Notes: generated from the letters alone by a model not told the origin. Positions 41,751 to 51,260 are shown, counted from the first letter of the stretch. The stretch is 64,000 bases of DNA from JABDIP01 sp965250245 (GCA_965250245.1 OZ252296.1:4774001-4838000), one strand, 5' to 3'. Numbers and translations: made by a program.

Positions 41751-42606
41751 CTTCGACGTCCAGTCCGATGTCCAGGCCGGTGACGCTATGCGTCAGCCAG
41801 CCGAGGGAAAGGATGTCCACGCCGGTCGCGGCGTAAGTCCGGACCGCGTCGGGGCGGATTCCGCCGGACGCCTCCGTCGTCATCCGGCCGCCAACCCGCC
41901 GCACCGCTTCGGCGACCGTCTCAGGGTCCATGTTGTCCAGCAGGACGGCGTCGACGCCGGAGGGGATCACCATGTCGAGTTGGTCCAGGGTGTCGACCTC
42001 CACCTCGATCCGCATCATGTGGCCGGTCGCCGCCTTGGCGCGGTCGATGGCCTGCTCCACGCCGCCGGCGGCGGCGATGTGGTTGTCCTTGATCAGGATG
42101 CCGTCCGACAGGCCGAAGCGGTGGTCGATGCCGCCGCCGACCCGGACCGCGTATTTCTCCAGCGCCCGCAGGCCGGGCGTGGTCTTGCGGGTGCAGGCGA
42201 TGCGCGCCGGGTAGGGCCCGACATCGGCGACCGCGGCCCGGGTCGCGGTGGCGATCCCCGACAGCCGGGTCAGGATGTTGAGCGCGGTGCGCTCGGCGGT
42301 GAGGATGGCGCGCGCCGGCCCAGTGAGATGCGCAATCGTGGCACCGGCGGCGACATCGGCCCCGTCGCCGTGCACCACGTCGATGTCGATCGACGGGTCG
42401 AGCGCGCGGAACGCCTCGATGGCCGCCGGCAGCCCCGCGACCCGGCCCGGCGCCCGGGCCGCCAGCCGCGCATCGATGCGCAGATCCGGCGGCACCGTCG
42501 CCTTGCTGGTCACATCGCCGGCCTGTCCGAGGTCTTCGGCAAGCGCCGTCTCCACCATCGGCCGGTACAACATCGGTTCCAATGTCGGGAACAGGGTCTT
42601 TGTCAT
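41701..42606 (-). CDS. nadC: Nicotinate-nucleotide pyrophosphorylase (quinolinate phosphoribosyltransferase)
   Basis: 301 residues from ATG (CAT 42604-42606). RKTTPGLR and EKYAVRVGGGIDHR form the PRPP and quinolinate site, with KDNH and the C-terminal EASGGI loop also conserved. It converts quinolinate and PRPP to nicotinate mononucleotide. It is the last gene of the nadABC operon, 28 bp after nadB. Its 3' end overlaps the convergent UPF0126 gene by 50 bp. Confidence 0.96.
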   Translation of the reverse strand: MTKTLFPTLEPMLYRPMVETALAEDLGQAGDVTSKATVPPDLRIDARLAARAPGRVAGLPAAIEAFRALDPSIDIDVVHGDGADVAAGATIAHLTGPARAILTAERTALNILTRLSGIATATRAAVADVGPYPARIACTRKTTPGLRALEKYAVRVGGGIDHRFGLSDGILIKDNHIAAAGGVEQAIDRAKAATGHMMRIEVEVDTLDQLDMVIPSGVDAVLLDNMDPETVAEAVRRVGGRMTTEASGGIRPDAVRTYAATGVDILSLGWLTHSVTGLDIGLDVEVSMAGRLVAYSGARSS

Positions 42607-42634
42607 GACGGTCTTTCCTTGGGATTTCTTTGCT

Positions 42635-44275
42635 TCAGACGGCCAATTCCGCGGCTGCGGTCTCGGCGAGATCGTCGGCGATCAGCACCTGGTGCCTGGC
42701 CCAGTCGCGGCGCATTCGCGGCGTGTCGGATCGGTAATGAGCGCCCCGGCTCTCCGGTCGCCGGGAGGCCGCCAGCGTGATCAGCCGCGCCGCCGGCAGC
42801 ATGTTGCGCAGGTCGCTCCAACGGCGGATCGCATCGAAATCCGGCCGGTCGTCGGCCACGGTCCGGACCGGCAGCGAGTCGAATTGCGCCTGCAGGGCTT
42901 CCAGCGCGACCAGGGCGCGGGACAGGCTCCTGGCGTCGCGCACCAGCCCGACATGGCGCGACATCGTGGCGCGCAGGCTGGTCCTGAGGATGGGAAACGC
43001 CTCCCGCACCTCGGGAAGGGCCGGCGATAGCGCGCCCGTCGCGGCTGCCGGACCGGCGGAAGGTCCGGCCGCCTTCACATCCGCCGCCACCCGCCGCGCG
43101 AAGACCAGCGCCTCGAGCAGGGAATTGCTGGCGAGACGGTTGGCGCCATGCACGCCGGTGGCCGCCGCTTCGCCGCAGGCCCACAGCCCGTCGATCGAGG
43201 ACCGGCCGCGCGGATCGGTGAGGATCCCGCCCATGTGGTAATGCGCCGCCGGCGCCACCGGTACGGGGCCGGCTTCCGGATCGAAGCCGGCGGTGCGGCA
43301 GGCCTCCATTGCCTGGGGAAAGGCGTCCACCCCGCGCCGGGCGATCACCGGGCGCAGGTCGAGATAGACCGGCTCGCCGGCCGCACGCCGGTTCCAGATG
43401 GTCCGGGCCACCACGTCCCGGGGTGCGAGATCGCCCAGCGGATGCGCGCCGCGCATGATCGGGCGTCCGCGCCGGTCGACCAGCCGCGCCCCCGCGCCCC
43501 GCAGCGCCTCGGTCAACAGCGTCATCTGGCCATTGCCGGCCTTGGTCGCCGGCGCCAGCGCCGTGGGGTGGAACTGGACGAATTCCAGATCGGCCAGCCT
43601 CGCGCCGGCCCGGGCCGCGATCGCGGCGCCGTCGGCCGTCGATTCCTCCGGATTGGTGGTCTCGGCCCACAATGCCCCGGCGCCGCCGGTCGCCAGCACC
43701 ACCGCCGGGCTGCGCAGCACCGACCACCCCGTCTCGCGGCCATAGGCCAGCAAGCCGGCCACCCGGCCATCCTCGACCAGCAGATCCACGGCCAGCATGT
43801 CGGATGCGATTTCGATCGACGGGGTCGCGGCAGCCTGGGTCAGCAGCGTTGACACCAGCGCCTGGCCGGTCGCATCGCCGCCGGCGTGAACGATGCGGTC
43901 GGTCGAATGCGCCGCCTCCCGGCCCAGCGAGACACCGCCCGCCGCATCCCGGTCGGCCGGAAAGCCGTCCGACAGCAGGTCGGTGACTGCGTCGACACCG
44001 TCGCGCACGAAGTCCTCGACCCGGTCGCCGTCGGCCAAGCCGGCGCCGGCCGAGAGCGTGTCGGCGGCGTGCCGTCCTGGACTGTCCGAAGCGCCAAGCG
44101 CGGCGGCGATCCCGCCCTGGGCGAGCCGGCTCGACCCGCTGGCGGGAAGCGCCGTCTTGGTCAGGACGACGACGGGCATCGGCGCCAGTGCCAGGGCGCA
44201 GGCCAGCCCCGCGGCACCGGTCCCGACGACGATCGCGGGGACTTCTCGGTTTGGAATGGGGGTCGCGGCACTCAT
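42635..44275 (-). CDS. nadB: L-aspartate oxidase
   Basis: 546 residues from ATG (CAT 44273-44275). The FAD motif VVGTGAAG is at 16-23; SRLAQGGIAAAL, HSTDRIVHAGGDATG and GVHGANRLASNSLLEALVFARR are family hallmarks. It oxidises L-aspartate to iminoaspartate for NadA, reducing oxygen or fumarate. Its start overlaps nadA by 4 bp, consistent with coupled translation. Confidence 0.97.
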   Translation of the reverse strand: MSAATPIPNREVPAIVVGTGAAGLACALALAPMPVVVLTKTALPASGSSRLAQGGIAAALGASDSPGRHAADTLSAGAGLADGDRVEDFVRDGVDAVTDLLSDGFPADRDAAGGVSLGREAAHSTDRIVHAGGDATGQALVSTLLTQAAATPSIEIASDMLAVDLLVEDGRVAGLLAYGRETGWSVLRSPAVVLATGGAGALWAETTNPEESTADGAAIAARAGARLADLEFVQFHPTALAPATKAGNGQMTLLTEALRGAGARLVDRRGRPIMRGAHPLGDLAPRDVVARTIWNRRAAGEPVYLDLRPVIARRGVDAFPQAMEACRTAGFDPEAGPVPVAPAAHYHMGGILTDPRGRSSIDGLWACGEAAATGVHGANRLASNSLLEALVFARRVAADVKAAGPSAGPAAATGALSPALPEVREAFPILRTSLRATMSRHVGLVRDARSLSRALVALEALQAQFDSLPVRTVADDRPDFDAIRRWSDLRNMLPAARLITLAASRRPESRGAHYRSDTPRMRRDWARHQVLIADDLAETAAAELAV

Positions 44276-45291
44276 ACCGGCCGTCCCGGGCCGCGCCCGA
44301 CCGCCAGCATGCGCTCGACCGCTGCACGGGCCCGGTCGGCCACATCCGCCGCCACCTCGACCGCCGGCTCGAGGGTCTCAAGCGACGCCAGGATCTTCTC
44401 CAGCGTGATCCGCTTCATGTGCGGGCAGAGATTGCAGGGCCGGACGAACTCGACATCGTCCAAACCGGCGGCGACGTTGTCGCTCATTGAGCATTCGGTC
44501 AGCATCAGCACCTGCGGCGGCCGCCGGGTCGTCACGAAATCGACCATCTGGGCGGTGGAGCCGACGAAATCGGCGGCCTCCAGCACGTCGGGCGGGCATT
44601 CCGGATGGGCGATCACCGCCAGCCCGTCGATGCCCCGCCGGTAGCGCCGGATCTCGTCGCCGGTGAAGCGCTCATGCACCTCGCAGTGCCCGTGCCAGGC
44701 GATGATCTCCACATCGGTCTGGGTGGCGACGTATTTCGCCAGGTATTCGTCCGGGATGAAGATCACCCGATCGCTGCCGAGGGATTCGACCACCGCCACC
44801 GCGTTGCCCGACGTGCAGCAGATGTCGGATTCCGCCTTCACCTCGGCGGAGGTGTTCACATAGGTGACGACCGGCACGCCCGGATAGGCTTCGCGCAGTC
44901 GGCGCACATCCGCCCCGGTGATCGACGACGCGAGCGAGCAGCCCGCCCTCAGATCGGGGATCAGCACGGTCTTGCCCGGATTGAGCAGCTTCGCCGTCTC
45001 GGCCATGAAATGCACCCCGGCCATGACGATCACGTCGGCATCGGTCTCCGCCGCCCGCCGCGCCAGGGCAAGTGAATCCCCGACGATGTCGGCGACGCCG
45101 TGGAAGATCTCCGGCGTCTGATAGTTGTGCGCCAGGATCACCGCGTTGCGCTGGCGCTTCAGCCGGTTGATGGCGGCGATCTGCGGCGCGTGGATCGACC
45201 ATTCGATCGCGGGGATCACCCGCTTAACCCGCTCATAGAGCGGCGCGGTCTCCGCAAGCGCGACGTCCAGACTGGGAAGCGATTCGGGCAT
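44272..45291 (-). CDS. nadA: Quinolinate synthase
   Basis: 339 residues from ATG (CAT 45289-45291). The three Fe-S cysteines expected for NadA are in RAGCSLASS, CCTSGNAV and RPCNLCPHM. AHNYQTPEIFHGVADIVGDS is the conserved N-terminal signature. It condenses iminoaspartate with dihydroxyacetone phosphate to quinolinate and needs an oxygen-sensitive 4Fe-4S cluster. It heads nadABC, and the palindrome upstream suggests repression by NadQ when NAD is abundant. Confidence 0.97.
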   Translation of the reverse strand: MPESLPSLDVALAETAPLYERVKRVIPAIEWSIHAPQIAAINRLKRQRNAVILAHNYQTPEIFHGVADIVGDSLALARRAAETDADVIVMAGVHFMAETAKLLNPGKTVLIPDLRAGCSLASSITGADVRRLREAYPGVPVVTYVNTSAEVKAESDICCTSGNAVAVVESLGSDRVIFIPDEYLAKYVATQTDVEIIAWHGHCEVHERFTGDEIRRYRRGIDGLAVIAHPECPPDVLEAADFVGSTAQMVDFVTTRRPPQVLMLTECSMSDNVAAGLDDVEFVRPCNLCPHMKRITLEKILASLETLEPAVEVAADVADRARAAVERMLAVGRGPGRPV

Positions 45292-45321
45292 GCCGATCTC
45301 CTCGGGATGGAAGCTGATTTA

Positions 45322-45361
45322 ATGCTCAAGTTGAGTATATATTATACTCGATGTGAGCATA
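45322..45361 (-). promoter_or_regulatory. Nested palindromic operator upstream of nadABC
   Basis: Two overlapping sites of the form TATRCTC-N5-GAGYATA are visible, one at about 45322-45338 and one at 45343-45361. Together they also form one large mirror: ATGCTCA and GAGTATA on the left, TATACTC and TGAGCAT on the right. On the minus strand a TATAAT sits inside the array, so a bound regulator would cover the -10 box of nadA. The array lies about 30-70 bp upstream of the nadA start. NadQ is the candidate regulator. Confidence 0.8.
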
Positions 45362-45389
45362 ATCAAGGGGCAGGTTTGTCACTCAGATC

Positions 45390-45477
45390 CGTCATTGCGA
45401 GGAGCCGCAGGCGACGCGGCAATCCACTGTCGACGGATGCAGTGGATTGCCGCGTCGTTCCGCTCCTCGCAATGACG
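45390..45477. repeat. Intergenic palindromic repeat, family B, copy 2
   Basis: CGTCATTGCGAGGAGC at the left mirrors GCTCCTCGCAATGACG at the right, and GCGGCAATCCACT pairs with AGTGGATTGCCGC inside. It matches the copy at 40084-40170. It lies between nadQ and the nadA operator and may end nadQ transcription. Confidence 0.85.
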
Positions 45478-45493
45478 ATGGGGCGGGGGCGGC

Positions 45494-46537
45494 CTACTCC
45501 GCGGCGCGGGCGCCGGGCAGGCCGACGCCGACGGCGGCGCGTTCTAGGATCACGTCGCGGCGGAAGCGATAGAGTTCCGCCGGGCGTCCGCGGCCGGCAC
45601 TTTCCATGCGGCCGGTGGCCTCGACCAGGTCGCCGGCCGCCACCATGCGGCGGAAATTCTGCTTGTGCAGCCGGGTGCCGGCGATGGCCTCGGCGACGCG
45701 TTGGAGCTGCAGCAGGGTAAAGTCTTCCGGCAGCAGCTCGAACACGACCGGCCGATAGGCCAGCTTGCCGCGGATGCGGCCCAGCGCGCTGGCCAGGATA
45801 CGCCGATTGTCCAAGGCCATGGGCGGGCCGAGCGACCGCACCGTGTCTCCGGCGGGTGTTTCGGGGTCATCGCCCTGCTCATCGCCAAGCGCCACCCGAT
45901 CGCGATGGGCCTCCGGCACCAGCCCGGCCTCGTAGAGCAGTTCATAGCGTTCCAGGGTGCGCGTGCGGTCGTATTCCGACGCACCGTCGAGGCCGAAGCA
46001 GAGGCATACCCGGTCTTCCCGCTCGGCACGCCCAGCCCGGCCGCCGCCCTGACGGATCCACCGGCGCAGCGCCGGCCGGATCGATCGGGCCATGATCTCC
46101 GGCTCGCCGTCGCGCCAATCCTCCCAGGGCAGGTAGCTGTACCAGTCATGCCAATGGGCGTCGCCGCTGCCGGCGACCGGCGTCTCGTGGGTCAACGCCA
46201 GATAGGCGACCGAGACCACGCGCGGCCCGCCGCGCAGCTCCTGCAGGTCCCGGTACTGGTTGCCGAAGGTGTAGAGCTGCTCGACATAGTGCAGGCCGAG
46301 CCCGGTCTGCTCCTCGACCCAATGCCGCAGCCCGAGCTCCAGCGTGCGATGCTGCCCCGGCTCGAAAGGGCCGAAGGGCAGGGCGTCGATCCCATCGCCA
46401 TCGGCGCCGGCCGAGACCTGCTGCGCCGCCGTCGCCAGCGGATGCCGCATCCGCCGCACCACCAGCACCCGCGGCACCTCCTGCGTCACCGCCAGGATGA
46501 CGGCGGTCAGTCCGACTGTGATGTCCTGCGCGTCCAT
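45494..46537 (-). CDS. nadQ: NAD biosynthesis regulator, Nudix domain plus winged helix (NadQ-type)
   Basis: 347 residues from ATG (CAT 46535-46537). The N-terminal half is a Nudix-like fold: VGLTAVILAVTQEVPRVLVV, then a degenerate Nudix box around LELGLRHWVEEQTGL, then RVVSVAYLAL. The C-terminal part (LLPEDFTLLQLQRVAEAIAG, FRRMVAAGDLVEATG, GRPAELYRFRR) is a winged helix. This layout is that of the COG4111/NadQ and NrtR families. Established predictions for alphaproteobacteria place NadQ over nadABC, which lies directly downstream on the same strand. The broken Nudix box fits a ligand sensor rather than a hydrolase. Confidence 0.85.
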   Translation of the reverse strand: MDAQDITVGLTAVILAVTQEVPRVLVVRRMRHPLATAAQQVSAGADGDGIDALPFGPFEPGQHRTLELGLRHWVEEQTGLGLHYVEQLYTFGNQYRDLQELRGGPRVVSVAYLALTHETPVAGSGDAHWHDWYSYLPWEDWRDGEPEIMARSIRPALRRWIRQGGGRAGRAEREDRVCLCFGLDGASEYDRTRTLERYELLYEAGLVPEAHRDRVALGDEQGDDPETPAGDTVRSLGPPMALDNRRILASALGRIRGKLAYRPVVFELLPEDFTLLQLQRVAEAIAGTRLHKQNFRRMVAAGDLVEATGRMESAGRGRPAELYRFRRDVILERAAVGVGLPGARAAE

Positions 46538-46564
46538 GCCGCTGCCTTGTCCGATCACAGCCCC

Positions 46565-47506
46565 TTATACCGCAGAACCGGCCCCCGTTTCGGTCTCCGG
46601 AGCGGCCCCGCCAAGGCTCTCCAGCGCCATCCGGGCGGCGGTCTTGGCTGGCTCGATGTCGACGATCCGGCAATCGGGCACCGCCAGGGAGCGGTCGAAG
46701 GTCTCGAACAGCAGCGGGTGCAGCCGGGCCGCGCCGCCGGCCAGCACGACCGGCCGCAGGCCGACGCGGTCGATCAGCGCCAGCGCCGGCTCGGACAAGG
46801 CCCGGCCGGCGGCGGCGATGATCCCGGTCGCCGTCGGATCGCCGGCCTCCGCCGCCGTCGCGACGGCGGGCGCCAGGGAGGCGAGGCGGTGCCGGGAGTC
46901 GGTGTAGGCGAAGCCGCGGATGGTCTCCCAATCCCGGCCGCCGATCCGGTCGAGCAGTGCGTCAGCCAGCGCACCGGTCGGCATGCCGCCGGTCGCATCC
47001 ACGCGCCGCATCAGCCAGCGCAGCGCCCGCTGGCCGATCCAGAAACCGGAGCCGGCATCGTCGATCAGCCAGCCATGGCCGCCGGCCCGCACGGTCTGGC
47101 CGGCGCCGTCGACATGGCAGGCGGCGCTGCCTGTCCCGGCATAGACCAGGATGCCCTCGCCCGGCCGGAACGCCGCGTGATAGGCCAGCCAGAGATCATC
47201 GCGCACGATGATGCGGTCGACCGGCACGGCGAGCAGCGCGGCCAGCGTGTCCGCCAGCACCCGGCCCTCCGGCCCGTCCGGCGACAGCCCCGTCACACCG
47301 GCGACAACCGCCTCGATCTTGGTACCGGCGGCACCGATCTCCTGGCCCAGCGCGCGGAGCGCGGCCATGGCCGCCTCGCGCTCGTTCGGATCGAAGATGT
47401 GGCCGGACAGGCGCGGGCCGGTTCCCGCTGCAAGAGCCTTTCCGGCCGCATCCAGCAGGTGCCAGCGGCTGCCGCCGCCACCGCAGTCGAGGCCGAGCGA
47501 CGTCAC
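46565..47506 (-). CDS. BadF/BadG-type sugar kinase (N-acetylhexosamine kinase-like)
   Basis: 313 residues from ATG at 47506. The actin-like ATPase fold shows phosphate-1 motif LGLDCGGGGSRW at the N-terminus, the catalytic-region VRDDLWLAYHA, the phosphate-2 GTGSAA, and LAGGAARL for adenosine. BadF-family members include N-acetylglucosamine and glucosamine kinases. Its start overlaps nanE by 4 bp. In this operon it probably phosphorylates N-acetylmannosamine or a related aminosugar at C6 for NanE. Confidence 0.85.
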   Translation of the reverse strand: MTSLGLDCGGGGSRWHLLDAAGKALAAGTGPRLSGHIFDPNEREAAMAALRALGQEIGAAGTKIEAVVAGVTGLSPDGPEGRVLADTLAALLAVPVDRIIVRDDLWLAYHAAFRPGEGILVYAGTGSAACHVDGAGQTVRAGGHGWLIDDAGSGFWIGQRALRWLMRRVDATGGMPTGALADALLDRIGGRDWETIRGFAYTDSRHRLASLAPAVATAAEAGDPTATGIIAAAGRALSEPALALIDRVGLRPVVLAGGAARLHPLLFETFDRSLAVPDCRIVDIEPAKTAARMALESLGGAAPETETGAGSAV

Positions 47507-48186
47507 GGGGCGTCCCCACCGGGGCAGGCGGCGGCGAAGCGCCGGGTGATCTCGCGCGGATTGGTGATGGCGGTCCCGACGACCACGGCATGGGCGCCGG
47601 CGGCAAATGCCGCCCGCACGTCGTCCGGCGTTCCGTAGCGCCCTTCGGCCACCACCGGCGCCGGCATGCGGGCGGCAAGGGACCGCACCAGATCGATGTC
47701 CGGCCCGGGCCCGGCCGGCGTGTCGCCGGCATAGCCCGCCAGGGTGGTCGCCAGATAATCGGCGCCGGCCTCAACGGCCATCTCCGCATCCTCCTCGGTG
47801 GCAATGTCGGCCAAGACCGGCCGCCCGAGTTCCTCCTTTATGTACCGGATCAGCGCATCGGGCGAGGGTCCTGTGCGCGGCCGCCGGGTCGCATCCAGCG
47901 CGACGAGGTCCGCGCCGGCCTCCGCCGCTTCGCTGGCCGCGGCGGCGTCCGGCGTGATGTAGACCGCCTCGTCGTCGCGCCAGCGCTTGACCAGTCCGAT
48001 CAGCGGCAGCGCCGTCACCAGCCGGATCGCGGCGATGTCGGCGCCGCCATTGGCCCGGATCGCAACCGCGCCGCCCTGTTCGGCGGCCCGCGCCATGGCG
48101 GCCATGAACTGCGGTCCGTGCAGCGGGTTGTCCTCCCGCGCCTGGCACGACACGACGAGGCCGCCCCTGGGGATGGCCGCACTCAT
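47503..48186 (-). CDS. nanE: N-acylglucosamine-6-phosphate 2-epimerase (NanE-type)
   Basis: 227 residues from ATG (CAT 48184-48186), overlapping the permease stop by 4 bp. It is a TIM barrel with GLVVSCQAREDNPLHGPQFM at the N-terminus, GLVKRW with the catalytic-region lysine, DLVALDATRRPR and AEGRYGTPDDVRAA. It interconverts N-acetylmannosamine-6-P and N-acetylglucosamine-6-P. No sialic-acid lyase (nanA), nagA or nagB is in the window, so later steps must be encoded elsewhere. Confidence 0.9.
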   Translation of the reverse strand: MSAAIPRGGLVVSCQAREDNPLHGPQFMAAMARAAEQGGAVAIRANGGADIAAIRLVTALPLIGLVKRWRDDEAVYITPDAAAASEAAEAGADLVALDATRRPRTGPSPDALIRYIKEELGRPVLADIATEEDAEMAVEAGADYLATTLAGYAGDTPAGPGPDIDLVRSLAARMPAPVVAEGRYGTPDDVRAAFAAGAHAVVVGTAITNPREITRRFAAACPGGDAP

Positions 48187-49058
48187 TTGACGGCGCCCGA
48201 GGTGAGCCCGGCGATGAATTGCCGCGACAGGATCAGGTAGACCACGATGATCGGCAGCGCCGACAGCGTCAGACCGGCGAACAGGGCGCCCCAATCGGTG
48301 CTGAACTCGCCCATGAAGACGGTCAGGCCCTGGGGCAGGGTCTTGCGACCGTCGGTATGGATGAACACCAGCGGGAAGAAGAAATCGTTCCAGATCGGCA
48401 CCGCGTTGTGGATGGCGGCGATCACCATGGCCGGCCGGGTCAGGGGCAGCATGATCGACAGCATGATGCGCGGCTCGCTGGCGCCATCCATGCGGGCGGC
48501 ATCCTCCAGCTCCTGCGGCAGGGTGCGGATGAAGCCGGTCATGATGAACACGGTCGAAGGCAGGCCCATGGCCGTGTAGAGCAGGATCAGGCTGAGCCGG
48601 GTGTCGAGCAGCCCCATCTCGCGGAACTGGATGAACAGCGGAATGATCGCCAGCTTCAGCGGCACCATCAGGCCCGACAGGAAGAACAGGAAGATGAAGG
48701 CCGCGCCGGGGAATCGATACCGGCCCAGCGCGTACGCCGCCATGCTGCCCAGGGTCAGGATCGACAGGATCGAGAGCCCGGTGACCAGGACGGAATTCGC
48801 CATATAGGTCGGGAAGCTGGTCTCGGTCAGGATGCGGGCGAAATTGCCGAGCTCACGGAAATCGGGGATGGAGAACGGGCTGTTGTAGATCTCCGCGGTC
48901 GGCTTGAAGGCGGAGAGCACCATCACCAGGATCGGGTAGAGCATCAGCAGCGAGTTGCCGATCAGCAGCACCTGCACCAGCCCGGCCCGCAGGCGCTGCC
49001 CGGCCAGGTTCGGCACGGCCCGTACGGGCTGCCCGGCGCCGGCATAGGCGACGCTCAC
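48183..49058 (-). CDS. ABC sugar importer permease (MalG-type)
   Basis: 291 residues from GTG (CAC 49056-49058). Six helices and the EAA loop LEDAARMDGASEPRIMLSIMLP are visible, with the usual end FIAGLTSGAVK. It overlaps the upstream permease by 4 bp. It forms the channel with the protein at 49055. No ATPase gene is in this operon, so a shared MalK-like ATPase encoded elsewhere is likely. Confidence 0.93.
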   Translation of the reverse strand: MSVAYAGAGQPVRAVPNLAGQRLRAGLVQVLLIGNSLLMLYPILVMVLSAFKPTAEIYNSPFSIPDFRELGNFARILTETSFPTYMANSVLVTGLSILSILTLGSMAAYALGRYRFPGAAFIFLFFLSGLMVPLKLAIIPLFIQFREMGLLDTRLSLILLYTAMGLPSTVFIMTGFIRTLPQELEDAARMDGASEPRIMLSIMLPLTRPAMVIAAIHNAVPIWNDFFFPLVFIHTDGRKTLPQGLTVFMGEFSTDWGALFAGLTLSALPIIVVYLILSRQFIAGLTSGAVK

Positions 49059-49975
49059 AGCTCGACCTCCCGGCGCCTGAGATAAAGGACCCAGGCGGTG
49101 GCGACCACCAGGACGAAGGCGAAGATGAGCACGGCGAGCGCGCTGCCCTTGCCGAAATCCTGCAGCCCGGCGCTCTGATTTCCAAAGGCCGTCCTGTAGA
49201 AATACAGCCCCAGCACATCCGTCGAGCCGAAGGGCGAGCCGTCCAGCCCGGCCATGATGTAAGGCAATTCAAACCAGTTGAAGGCGCCGATGAAGGTCAG
49301 CACGAAGATGATCGTCGTGCTGGGCGCGGCCAGCGGCCAGATCACGTAGCGGATCATGCCCCAGGCCCCCGCACCCTCCAGCTTTGCCGCATCGATCAAA
49401 TCGTCGGAGATGCGCTGCATGCCGGTCAGGTAGATCAGCGTCGGGAAGCCCACGAAGTGCCAGGCATTGGCGAAGATCAGCGAGCCCAGCGCGGTGCGCG
49501 GATCGCCGAGCCAGGGCAGTGCCAGGGCATCGAGCCCGACGGCCAGCAGCGCCTGGTTCACGATGCCGAACAGCGGGTGCAGGAACAGCTTCCACAGGAA
49601 TCCGACGATCACCGTCGACAGGATGACCGGCAGGAAGACCGCGTTGCGGTGGAAACGGTATCCGAACGGCCGACGGAAGATCGCATAGGCCAGGAAGAAC
49701 CCGGTCGCGTTCTGCACCACCATGATGGCGACGAAGACGATGACGTTGTGCCGGAAGGCGTTCCAGGTCCAGTCGCTGAACGGCTCCTGGAACAGGATCT
49801 GCCGGAAATTCTCCAGCCAGACGAAGTCGCCCCGCGCCAGCCCGTTCCAGTCGTACAGGCTGTAGGCCAGCGCGCTGACCATCGGCACCGCGACGAACAT
49901 CACCATCACCGCCATCGGGGGCACGACCAGGAACGCGATCCAGGCGCCCCGGATCAGGCGGTGGCGGCTGGGCAT
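49055..49975 (-). CDS. ABC sugar importer permease (MalF-type)
   Basis: 306 residues from ATG (CAT 49973-49975). Six hydrophobic segments and the EAA loop LIDAAKLEGAGAWGMIRYVIWP are seen. It sits between the binding-protein gene (50022) and the second permease, 46 bp and a 4-bp overlap away. Substrate is probably an aminosugar or a hexose/pentose because of the enzymes in the operon. Confidence 0.93.
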   Translation of the reverse strand: MPSRHRLIRGAWIAFLVVPPMAVMVMFVAVPMVSALAYSLYDWNGLARGDFVWLENFRQILFQEPFSDWTWNAFRHNVIVFVAIMVVQNATGFFLAYAIFRRPFGYRFHRNAVFLPVILSTVIVGFLWKLFLHPLFGIVNQALLAVGLDALALPWLGDPRTALGSLIFANAWHFVGFPTLIYLTGMQRISDDLIDAAKLEGAGAWGMIRYVIWPLAAPSTTIIFVLTFIGAFNWFELPYIMAGLDGSPFGSTDVLGLYFYRTAFGNQSAGLQDFGKGSALAVLIFAFVLVVATAWVLYLRRREVEL

Positions 49976-50021
49976 GGCGGCGGCCGTCAGCCTTCGGTCG
50001 CTTCGGCCGCCGCCGGGCCGG

Positions 50022-51260
50022 TCACTTGCGGAACGGCTCGTGATAGGTGGCGATGCCCTCGGTCACCACGGCGGCGACGTCTTCAGGCGTCGCCTCGCCG
50101 GCCATCATCTTCTGCACCGCGGCCTGCAGCAGGGTCGATCCGCTGGGCTCCTCGTAGCGGAAATGCACCAGCATCAGGTAGGAGGCCGAACTCTGGTTGA
50201 ACTCGGCGATCTTGCTCAGCAGCGGGTCGTCGAAGGTCACGCCGGGGATCGGCGAGATGTTGCCCAGCAGCGAGACCAGCTTGTCGCCGAACGGCTTCGA
50301 CGCGGCATAGTTCAGGAAGGCCAGCGCCGCTTCCGCATTCGGCGAGTTGGCGTTGATGGCATAGCCGCCGTCGAAGAAGGTGGAGACCAGCCGCGGATCC
50401 CCGGCCGCCGGTGCGGGGCTCGGCATGATGTCGAAGTTGAGGTCCGGGTTCTGCCGCCGGAAATTGGCGATCTCCCACGATCCGCCGGCGAACATCGCGG
50501 CCCGGCCGGTCAGGAAGAGCTGCTGGGCGCTGCCATAGTCGATGCCGGTAAAGCCGGTCGGCAGGTAATCGCGGATCTCCAGCAGCTTCTCCAGGGCGCC
50601 GACGAAACGGGCATCCTCGAAGGTGGCGGTGCCGGCGACGATGTCGGCCTCGAACTCAGCACCGTAGAAGCTCGGCACGACGGTGCCGACCAGGATCTCG
50701 TTCTGCCAGGCCGTCGCCGTGCCGTTGGCCATCGGGATCACCCCGGCATCCTTCAGCGCCGACAGGGTCGCCAGGAATTCGTTCCAATCCTCCGGCGCCT
50801 CCAGCCCGTTCTCGGCCAGGATGTCGGTGTTGTAGTAGATCACCAGGGTCTGCGACGCGAAGGGCACGGCGTAGAGTTGGCCGTCCGAGCGCATGGTCTC
50901 GGCCTGGATCGCGGCGTCGGGGAAGCCGGCCAGCGCCGGCACCTCGCCATCGGCGATGGGCCGCAGATAGCCGGGGGCCGCCACCGCCTCCATGGCGCCA
51001 TAGGCGCGCACATGGGCGATATCCGGACCGCCGCCGCCGGCCAGCGCGGTCGACAGCACTGTTGCGTAGCTCTGCGCCTCAAAGGCCTCGAAGGTCACCG
51101 TGGTGCCGGGATTGGCCGCCTGGAAATCGGCGATGATCTCCTCATAGGCGGCCTTGTCCTCCTGCCGCCAGCTCCAGAACGTCAGGTCCGCCGCCTGGGC
51201 GACGCCGCCGCCCAGGGTCAGCCCGGCCACGGCCGCGGCCATCCAAATCTTAGATCTCAT
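50022..51260 (-). CDS. ABC sugar-binding protein
   Basis: 412 residues from ATG (CAT 51258-51260) with GGGAGGA upstream on the minus strand. A Sec signal peptide covers about residues 1-23 (MAAAVAGLTLGGGVAQA). The mature part shows LTFWSWRQEDKAAYEEII, LVIYYNTDILAENGLEAPED and FLTGRAAMFAGGSWEIANF, all typical of family-1 binding proteins. It feeds the two permeases downstream. Confidence 0.93.
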   Translation of the reverse strand: MRSKIWMAAAVAGLTLGGGVAQAADLTFWSWRQEDKAAYEEIIADFQAANPGTTVTFEAFEAQSYATVLSTALAGGGGPDIAHVRAYGAMEAVAAPGYLRPIADGEVPALAGFPDAAIQAETMRSDGQLYAVPFASQTLVIYYNTDILAENGLEAPEDWNEFLATLSALKDAGVIPMANGTATAWQNEILVGTVVPSFYGAEFEADIVAGTATFEDARFVGALEKLLEIRDYLPTGFTGIDYGSAQQLFLTGRAAMFAGGSWEIANFRRQNPDLNFDIMPSPAPAAGDPRLVSTFFDGGYAINANSPNAEAALAFLNYAASKPFGDKLVSLLGNISPIPGVTFDDPLLSKIAEFNQSSASYLMLVHFRYEEPSGSTLLQAAVQKMMAGEATPEDVAAVVTEGIATYHEPFRK

